Source: Nigerium sp.
GTDB lineage: Bacteria > Actinomycetota > Actinomycetes > Propionibacteriales > Propionibacteriaceae
DNA: 64,000 nt
Direction: 5' to 3'
Assembly: GCA_016711325.1 (NCBI GenBank)
Contig: JADJTH010000008.1
Coordinates: forward strand, 496,001-560,000
The position numbers and the translations under genes are program-made. The notes beneath the pieces are model-generated. The model made no database searches. It saw only the letters and a list, made by a program, of their open reading frames with translations, and was not told the origin of the DNA. This document shows positions 58,614 to 64,000 of this stretch, one piece after another (the first letter of the stretch is position 1; each line of letters opens with the position of its first letter).

Positions 58614-59840
58614 TCAGTGCGCGGCCGGCGGGGCCGCCACCGGGGCGTCCTGGCCGATCGCCTCGAGCATCTCCAGGTACCAGTCCTGCGTGATGTCGAA
58701 CGGCTTGCCGCCGGCGATGCGGGCGAACTCGATCGGACGCAGCTCGTCGCCGCGCTCCTCGTCGTGACCGATCACGCCCGGCTCGTCGCGCAGGGCGGCG
58801 TCCACGGCCAGGTCGGCCATCCGGCCGATCAGCTCGACGTCGTAGTCGTTGGACGCGGCCGAACGGCTGTAGTAGCCGGACTTCTGCACGAGCACCTTCT
58901 CGGCGCCGAGCATCTCGGCGAACTGCTTGCCGAACCAGGCACCCGGGTTGATCCGTTCGAGACGGATGTGACCGAACGCGTCGCGCGCCACCTCTTGCCC
59001 GGCCGCCTCCAGCTCGGCGACGATGCTCTCGACGCCGGCGCCCTCGGAAAGGAAGACGCTCACGCAGCCGACCTCGTCCATCACGCCGAGGAGGCGCTTC
59101 GCCTCGGCCTTGAGGTCGATGACGGCCTCGGGCACGTACACGCCGTGGACGTCCCACGCCCGCTGATCGAGGCCGATCGAGGGCAGCCATTGCTGCGCGG
59201 TCAGCCACTCGCGGTACTTGCGGGCCGTGGCGGCGGTCAGCCAGCCGCAGTTGCGGCCCATGACCTCGTGAACGATCAGGATGCGCGAGCCGGCGTTGTG
59301 CTCGGCAAGCACGTTCTTGGCGTAGCGGGCGCCCATCTCGGCGGCGGTGTCGGCGCCAAGGCTCTGGCGGATCGGGATGACGTCGTTGTCGATGGTCTTC
59401 GGCAGGCCGACCACGGTGAGAGCGTAGTCGTGCTCGTGGAGGTAGTGCGCCAGATCGGCGGCCGTGGTGTTCGTATCGTCGCCACCGATGGTGTGCAGGA
59501 TCGTCACGCCGTCGGCGACGAGGCGGTCCGCGGCGAACTTCAGCGGGTCGACGCCCTCGTCCACGAGGCCGCGCTTGACCAGGTCGGCGGCGTTGGTGAG
59601 CTTGACGCGGCTGTTGCCGACGGGGGAGCCACCGAAGTTCTTGAGCAGTCCGGCGTTCGCGCGGACCTCGTCGTCGACCACCAGGTAGTCGCCGGACAGC
59701 AGCCCCTGGTACCCGAGCCGGTAGGCGATGATCTCGACCTCGGGGGCCACCTCGGTGTAGCGCTCGATCAGAGCGCCGATCGCGGTGGACAGGCAGGGGG
59801 CGAATCCGCCCGCCGTGAGCAGAGCTACCTTCTTCGTCAT
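58614..59840 (-). CDS. pfp: Pyrophosphate--fructose-6-phosphate 1-phosphotransferase (PPi-PFK)
   Basis: A 408-aa phosphofructokinase that makes fructose-1,6-bisphosphate using PPi, reversibly. GGDDTNTT (residues 119-126) has the Asp122 that blocks ATP, and PKTIDND (147-153) has the Lys typical of PPi-type enzymes; ATP enzymes have GGDGS and a Gly at the second site. Propionibacterium freudenreichii has a well-known PPi-PFK of about the same size, which supports the taxonomic placement. ATG 59840 has GAGAGG about 8 bases upstream. Reversibility means it could serve both glycolysis and gluconeogenesis. Confidence 0.93.
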   Translation of the reverse strand: MTKKVALLTAGGFAPCLSTAIGALIERYTEVAPEVEIIAYRLGYQGLLSGDYLVVDDEVRANAGLLKNFGGSPVGNSRVKLTNAADLVKRGLVDEGVDPLKFAADRLVADGVTILHTIGGDDTNTTAADLAHYLHEHDYALTVVGLPKTIDNDVIPIRQSLGADTAAEMGARYAKNVLAEHNAGSRILIVHEVMGRNCGWLTAATARKYREWLTAQQWLPSIGLDQRAWDVHGVYVPEAVIDLKAEAKRLLGVMDEVGCVSVFLSEGAGVESIVAELEAAGQEVARDAFGHIRLERINPGAWFGKQFAEMLGAEKVLVQKSGYYSRSAASNDYDVELIGRMADLAVDAALRDEPGVIGHDEERGDELRPIEFARIAGGKPFDITQDWYLEMLEAIGQDAPVAAPPAAH

Positions 59841-59892
59841 CGTGAACCTCTCGTCGGGGACTCCTGAGCGCCCTGCGGCGCCAACGGCACCT

Positions 59893-59898
59893 AGCCTA
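59893..59898 (-). promoter_or_regulatory. Probable -10 of the PPi-PFK gene
   Basis: TAGGCT on the minus strand, about 52 bases before the start codon, giving a leadered transcript that fits the GAGAGG ribosome site. Confidence 0.4.
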
Positions 59899-59959
59899 TT
59901 GCGCGCCGACGGCCGGTGCGTGCATGGTGGACGAAGGTTCCCACCCACTGGAGCACACC

Positions 59960-60361
59960 ATGATCCTCGTTTCCGGCCGCGATGAGCGCGGCACCGCCTT
60001 GTCGGCGCTGGTCGCCGTTGTCTTCGTCGCCGTCTTCGCCGTGGCCGGACTGGTCGTCGACGGCGGCGCCCAGGCCGCCGCCCGTACCCGCGCCGCCGCG
60101 GGCGCCCTCGACGCGGCGCGTGCCGCCGTGGATGCCGGGGCCGCCGCGCGGGCGTCGGGCCGGCAACCCGATCTCGCGGCCATGCTCACCCACGGACGTC
60201 GCGTCCTGGCCGAACGCGGCCTCGACGGTGAGGTGATCGCCGAGGCTGGTGCCGTGCGGGTGCGCGCCAGCACGTCGACGAGAACCGTGTTCCTCAGCTT
60301 GATCGGCATCGCCGAACTGTCGGCGTCCGGCCAGGCGAGTGCCAGCCTGGAGGCTCCTTGA
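59960..60361 (+). CDS. TadE/TadG-like pilus-associated protein (orphan)
   Basis: A 133-aa protein. Residues ~8-50 match the TadG/TadE N-terminus: a charged start (SGRDERG), a membrane segment (TALSALVAVVFVAVFAVAGL) and VVDGGAQAAARTRAAAGALDAARAAV. The remainder is a small extracytoplasmic domain. In Tad pili such proteins are minor pilins or assembly factors. ATG 59960 has GGAG 6 bases upstream; ATG 59924 is an alternative. No other tad gene lies in the window and both neighbours point the other way, so it is isolated. Confidence 0.7.
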   Translation: MILVSGRDERGTALSALVAVVFVAVFAVAGLVVDGGAQAAARTRAAAGALDAARAAVDAGAAARASGRQPDLAAMLTHGRRVLAERGLDGEVIAEAGAVRVRASTSTRTVFLSLIGIAELSASGQASASLEAP

Positions 60362-60369
60362 GCTGGTCC

Positions 60370-61497
60370 TCAGCGCAGGCTGGCGCCCATCTTCTCGACC
60401 GCCTCGACGATCAGTGCGGGCGAGGTGGCCAGGTTCATCCGCACGAACTGCTCGTAGCCCGGCCCGAAACTGCCGCCGTCGTTCAGCGCGACCCGGGCCC
60501 GGGTGAGGAAGTGCTGGGCGGGCCGCTCCAAGCCGAGACCGGTGCAGTCGATCCAGGCAAGATAGGTGCCGGGCGAGCGCTCGTAGCGGGCGTCCGGCAG
60601 ATGCTCGGCCAGCAACTCGGAGAGCATGTCCTTGTGGACCGCCACCTCCGCCATCGCGGCGTCCACCCAGTCGAGGCCGTGACGCAGCGCTGCCGTGTGC
60701 GCGATGGCACCCATGTGGCCCGTCGACTGGTTGGCCAGCGGCGGCAGTCGGTCGAACACCGCGGACGCCTCGCGTCCGCGGATGAACAGGCCTGCCTTGA
60801 AGGCGGCCAGGTTCCAGCCCTTGCCGGCCGAGAAGGTCACGACGGCGTTCTGCGCCTCGGGCAGCGTCAGGATCGGGACGAATGCCGCGCCCGGATCGAT
60901 CAGCAGGGCGTGGATCTCGTCGACCAGCAGCAGCACGCCGTGGTCGGCGCACAGCCGCGCGACCGCCGACAGCTCGCCGGCGGTATGGATCGTTCCGGTC
61001 GGGTTGTGCGGCGAGCACAACAGGTAGGCGGTGGGGGCGTCCGGGCCGCCGAAGACGGCCTCCAGCGCGGCGAGGTCGAGGCGTCCGGAGGCCGTGAGCG
61101 GCACCTGGACGACGTCACGGCGATACCCCGAGACGATCTGCCAGAACGGCGGATAGACGGGGGGATTGAGCGCGACGCGGTCACCCTCGGCCGTGTTGCC
61201 GAGGAGCACCGCGAGCATGGCGTTCATGACGTCGCCCGCGCGGCGAAGCTGACCCCGCTCCGGCCGCCAGCCCCAGCGCGCCTCGGCCAGGTCGGCGTAG
61301 GCGTCCGCGTAACCGGTGCCGTGCGGATAGCCGGTATCGCCGCGCTCCAGCGCCGTGGCGACGGCGGCGACGGCGGCCGGCAGCGGCATGGTGTCCATCT
61401 CGGCGACCCACAGCGGCAGGACGTCCGGACCGTACGTCTGCCATTTGAGCGAGGTGCGGGCGCGCAGATCCGCCTCGGTGAGGGAGAACAGGCTCAT
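60370..61497 (-). CDS. MalY/PatB-type PLP-dependent aminotransferase (probable C-S beta-lyase)
   Basis: A 375-aa fold-type I PLP enzyme. LPLWVAEMDTMPLPA near the N-terminus marks the MalY/PatB subgroup. CSPHNPTGTIH, VDEIHALLIDPG and the PLP Lys in TFSAGKGWNLAAFKAG follow. Members cleave cystathionine or cysteine conjugates; some are aminotransferases. ATG 61497 has GGGAGG 9 bases upstream. It diverges from the YciO gene with 41 bases between. Confidence 0.88.
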   Translation of the reverse strand: MSLFSLTEADLRARTSLKWQTYGPDVLPLWVAEMDTMPLPAAVAAVATALERGDTGYPHGTGYADAYADLAEARWGWRPERGQLRRAGDVMNAMLAVLLGNTAEGDRVALNPPVYPPFWQIVSGYRRDVVQVPLTASGRLDLAALEAVFGGPDAPTAYLLCSPHNPTGTIHTAGELSAVARLCADHGVLLLVDEIHALLIDPGAAFVPILTLPEAQNAVVTFSAGKGWNLAAFKAGLFIRGREASAVFDRLPPLANQSTGHMGAIAHTAALRHGLDWVDAAMAEVAVHKDMLSELLAEHLPDARYERSPGTYLAWIDCTGLGLERPAQHFLTRARVALNDGGSFGPGYEQFVRMNLATSPALIVEAVEKMGASLR

Positions 61498-61526
61498 GGT
61501 CGCCCATCCTCCCACGGACACGGCAT

Positions 61527-61538
61527 TAGGCTGATGTC
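61527..61538 (+). promoter_or_regulatory. Leaderless promoter of the YciO gene
   Basis: TAGGCT (61527-61532), 6 bases, ATG at 61539. Confidence 0.62.
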
Positions 61539-62162
61539 ATGGCCCGCTACTTCGACGTCCATCCCGCCAATCCGCAGCGGCGTTCCCTCAATCAGGTGGC
61601 CGACATCGTGCGCGGCGGTGGCCTGATCGCCTACCCGACTGATTCGGGTTTCGCGTTCGGCTGCAGGATGGGCAATGCCGAGGGGCTCGAGCGGATCCGG
61701 CAGATTCGCGACCTCGATCGGCACCACCATTTCACGCTGGTGTGCAGTTCGTTCCATCAGCTCGGCCAGTACGTCGAGATGAGCAACCAGACGTTCCGGT
61801 TGGTGAAGGCGCACACCCCGGGGCCTTACACGTTCATCCTGAAGGCCACGCGGCAGGCGCCGAAGGCCATGCTGCACGACAAGAAGCGCACGGTGGGCGT
61901 CCGGATCCCCGATCACGTGACGGCGGACGCCCTGCTCGACATTCTCGGCGAGCCGCTGATGTCGAGCACCTTGATGATGCCGGGGCACACGGACGCCGCC
62001 ACCGACGGCTGGACCATCGCCGAGGAGTACGCCCACCAGCTCGACGCGGTGCTCGATTCGGGTGACGTGGGCCTGGGCCCGACCACGATCGTCGACCTGA
62101 GCGCCGACGAGGTCGCGATCCTCCGGGTCGGGGCGGGCGATCCCCGACCCTTCGAGGACTGA
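61539..62162 (+). CDS. yciO: YrdC/Sua5-fold protein, YciO subfamily
   Basis: A 207-aa YrdC-fold protein. The order FDVHPANPQRRSLNQVADIV, GGGLIAYPTDSGFAFGCRMG, HTPGPYTFILKATRQAPKAM, KRTVGVRIPDH and ends in VGAGDPRPFED follows E. coli YciO closely. YrdC/Sua5 enzymes make threonylcarbamoyl-AMP for tRNA t6A; YciO paralogues have a less certain role. No C-terminal Sua5 domain. Leaderless ATG. Only 10 bases separate its stop from the convergent ppk2 stop. Confidence 0.87.
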   Translation: MARYFDVHPANPQRRSLNQVADIVRGGGLIAYPTDSGFAFGCRMGNAEGLERIRQIRDLDRHHHFTLVCSSFHQLGQYVEMSNQTFRLVKAHTPGPYTFILKATRQAPKAMLHDKKRTVGVRIPDHVTADALLDILGEPLMSSTLMMPGHTDAATDGWTIAEEYAHQLDAVLDSGDVGLGPTTIVDLSADEVAILRVGAGDPRPFED

Positions 62163-62172
62163 AGCCACCCCG

Positions 62173-63030
62173 TCAGTTGATGTCTTCGGGATCCTCGTAC
62201 TTCTCGGGAACACCGTTGGCGCGCTCGACCAGAGTCTGGGAGTAGTCGGGAACGCTGTACAGCAGGGACTTGCTGGTGCGCTGGTAGCCCGTGCCCTTGG
62301 GCCGCTTGGGGAACTGGACCTCAGGGCGCTCGACGTGGTTGAAAGGAACCGAGCTGAGGAGGTGGTGGATCATGTTCAGCCGGGCGCGGCGCTTGTCTTC
62401 GGCTTCGACGACGTTCCACCGCGCAGGCTGCACATCGGTGTGCACGAACATCTCGTCCTTCGCGCGGCTGTAGTCCTCCCAGCGGGTGATCGACTCGACG
62501 TCGGTCGGCGACAGCTTCCAGCGGCGCATCGGGTCGGTCAGACGCGAACGGAACCGCTTCTCCTGCTCCCTGTCGGACACCGAGAACCAGTACTTGCGCA
62601 GCATGATCCCCTCGTCGATGAGCATGCGTTCGAAGATCGGGCACTGGCGCAGGAACCGGATGTGCTCCTCGGGCGTGCAGTAGCCCATCACCTTCTCGAC
62701 GCCGGCCCGGTTGTACCAGGACCTGTCGAAGAGACGGATCTCGCCGGCCGCCGGCAGGTGTTCGACGTACCGCTGGAAGTACCACTGGGTACGCTGCCGC
62801 TCCGTCGGCGCCGGGAGGGCGACGACACCGGCGATGCGGGGGTTGAGGTACTCGGTGATGCGCTTGATCGCGCCGCCCTTGCCGGCCGCGTCGCGGCCTT
62901 CGAAGACGACGACGATGCGGGCACCGGTCGCCTTGACCCATTCCTGCATCTCGACGAGTTCCATCTGGAGCCGATTGAGCTCGGCCTCGTACAGGGTCTT
63001 GTCCAGCCGCTTCGGCTTCGTTACGCTCAT
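62173..63030 (-). CDS. ppk2: Polyphosphate kinase 2 family protein
   Basis: A 285-aa PPK2 enzyme, single-domain class I length, that moves phosphate between polyphosphate and nucleotides. Walker A GRDAAGKGG (residues 45-53), Walker B LFDRSWYNRAGVE, the lid region (RQCPIFERMLIDEG, LRKYWFSVSDREQEKRF) and TRWEDYSRAKDEM are all present. Class I enzymes usually make NTP from NDP; specificity is not readable. A longer frame upstream is rejected, since ATG 63030 (MSVTKPKRLDKTLYEAEL) matches the family start. No clear promoter element was found in the 83-base gap upstream. Confidence 0.93.
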   Translation of the reverse strand: MSVTKPKRLDKTLYEAELNRLQMELVEMQEWVKATGARIVVVFEGRDAAGKGGAIKRITEYLNPRIAGVVALPAPTERQRTQWYFQRYVEHLPAAGEIRLFDRSWYNRAGVEKVMGYCTPEEHIRFLRQCPIFERMLIDEGIMLRKYWFSVSDREQEKRFRSRLTDPMRRWKLSPTDVESITRWEDYSRAKDEMFVHTDVQPARWNVVEAEDKRRARLNMIHHLLSSVPFNHVERPEVQFPKRPKGTGYQRTSKSLLYSVPDYSQTLVERANGVPEKYEDPEDIN

Positions 63031-63113
63031 GCGCCCATCGTCGCCTGAAAAGGGGCAGTCGCGCACCTGACTTCGCCGATTCCGGACAGGCGTCCGCCCG
63101 CCCGGCATCGGAT

Positions 63114-64000
63114 TCAGCGTCCGAGGGAGTCCTCCTGAGACCAGCCGTCCCCGAGGTCGGTGATACGCACCGTGATGATGCCGTGCCGGTCGATGGTGTA
63201 ACGCTCCTCCATGAGAGGGCCGTCGTCCGTGCGGTGGACCTCGACGCCTGCGAGGTCGCGACCGTCGCGCAGCGAATGGGCGAAGGGCACCCGCACCTCG
63301 CCGAGCGGCACCACGTCGCCGGTCGGCTCGCCGGCCACGCCGAGCGCCGAATGCTCGACGAACCGGAACACGCCCACGTTGTGGGCTGCCTTGTACCTGC
63401 GGGTGACGACCACGTCGGCGTCGGGGCTGACTCGCTGGTCGCGATCGAGCAGGACGTCGAAGGACAGGCCGGCGCCCGAATCGAGTTCGCGGAAGACGCC
63501 GAAGCCGCGTGAGAGGCGGTCGGTGAGGTCGAAGCCTGAGGCGGCGTCCGCGGCGATCGCCAGGCCGATGGCGGTGGACGCCGCGGGGTGCGGCGAGCGG
63601 TGGACGCGGCGTCCGAAACGCTCGCGCAGCACGCGCGCCACCAGGGGCAGCCCGGAGGCGCCGCCGACCAGGTAGATGCCGGCCACCTCCGCCGCTTCGA
63701 GCTGGTCGGCGTCGAGGCCACCCAGGAGCGGCTCGAGCGCGGCCAGCGACGCGTCCACGAGGGGAGCGGTCGCCCGGTAGAAGTCGTCGACGGCCACGAG
63801 GACCGGCGTCGTGGCCACATCGAGCGCCATGCGTTTGGTCTGCGGGGCGAGGCTCTCTTTGGCGGCCCGGCATTGGTCGCGCAACGTCGCCAGGTCGCGA
63901 TCGGGCAGATCGCCGGCACCGCCGGCGGCGTCGAGCGCGAGGCCGACGAGGGCCTCGTCGAAATCGTCGCCGCCCAGGCGATTGATGCCGATGCTCGACA
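63114..64000 (-). CDS. Hsp70-like protein, C-terminal part (5' end outside window)
   Basis: The last 294 residues of a minus-strand gene that runs off the right edge. Visible are SIGINRLGGDDFDEALVG, close to the GG.DFD segment of DnaK, and VAGIYLVGGASGLPLVARVL, the adenosine-binding VGG motif of the Hsp70/actin ATPase fold. After that comes a short C-terminal beta-rich region instead of a full DnaK substrate-binding domain. Actinobacteria have several such Hsp70-family proteins besides DnaK. It is not DnaK itself, because the conserved linker and SBD are not recognisable. Its client is unknown. Confidence 0.8.
   Translation of the reverse strand, partial: SSIGINRLGGDDFDEALVGLALDAAGGAGDLPDRDLATLRDQCRAAKESLAPQTKRMALDVATTPVLVAVDDFYRATAPLVDASLAALEPLLGGLDADQLEAAEVAGIYLVGGASGLPLVARVLRERFGRRVHRSPHPAASTAIGLAIAADAASGFDLTDRLSRGFGVFRELDSGAGLSFDVLLDRDQRVSPDADVVVTRRYKAAHNVGVFRFVEHSALGVAGEPTGDVVPLGEVRVPFAHSLRDGRDLAGVEVHRTDDGPLMEERYTIDRHGIITVRITDLGDGWSQEDSLGR

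Overview
The window is chromosomal DNA from a high-GC actinobacterium. I place it in or near the Propionibacteriaceae. The evidence is very high GC with strong G/C at third codon positions, a pyrophosphate-type phosphofructokinase (GGDD signature, 408 aa) of the kind known from Propionibacterium, a polyphosphate glucokinase and a PPK2. There are also many actinobacteria-specific families (SepH, GarA, FtsR, DUF4193, DUF4235, DUF3093, DUF3710, DUF3000, DUF881) in the gene order known from Mycobacterium and Streptomyces. I see no insertion sequence, phage, CRISPR array, rRNA or replication origin. The species is not identifiable by eye.

Layout. 1-4890: the C-terminal part of an HrpA helicase, a PAC2 protein and acyl-CoA thioesterase II. 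5054-9879: group 2 sigma factor SigB, oligopeptidase B and the principal sigma factor SigA. 9984-17909: a four-gene amidoligase/transglutaminase cluster (circularly permuted ATP-grasp plus alpha-E, transglutaminase, transglutaminase-DUF2126 fusion, transglutaminase). This is the least understood system here. 17941-19033: polyphosphate glucokinase and a small Cys/His-rich protein. 19253-23987: convergent parE and parC. 24076-35323: a conserved block of largely uncharacterised genes including SepH, dUTPase, the RCK pair CeoB/CeoC, a KimA-like permease and a TrmA-type methyltransferase. 35497-43793: aconitase, DXS, RNase D, DUF3000, MsrB and a degenerate CbiX-like protein. 44048-44530: four tRNA genes (Val-CAC on the minus strand; Gly-GCC, Cys-GCA and Val-GAC on the plus strand). 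44732-48858: a GCS2-family ligase, ThrRS and a HIT protein. 48862-56561: DUF881, Sbp, DUF881, GcvH, GarA, FtsR, a DUF151 nuclease, a MerR protein and GcvP, matching Rv1823-Rv1832 of M. tuberculosis. 56585-64000: a BrkB-like membrane protein, an aldo/keto reductase, PPi-PFK, an orphan TadG-like protein, a MalY/PatB lyase, a YciO protein, PPK2 and a partial Hsp70-like protein.

How the genes work together. Glycine cleavage (GcvH, GcvP) sits with GarA, an FHA protein that in relatives couples Ser/Thr kinase signalling to 2-oxoglutarate and glutamate metabolism. FtsR and SepH concern cell division. CeoB, CeoC and the KimA-like permease form a potassium module. Polyphosphate glucokinase, PPi-PFK and PPK2 suggest a cell that spends polyphosphate or pyrophosphate instead of, or alongside, ATP in sugar metabolism. 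Transcription looks strongly leaderless: about seventeen starts carry a TANNNT-like -10 element only 6-8 bases upstream and no Shine-Dalgarno sequence. I used this to choose many start codons. No stretch longer than about 300 bases lacks a gene.
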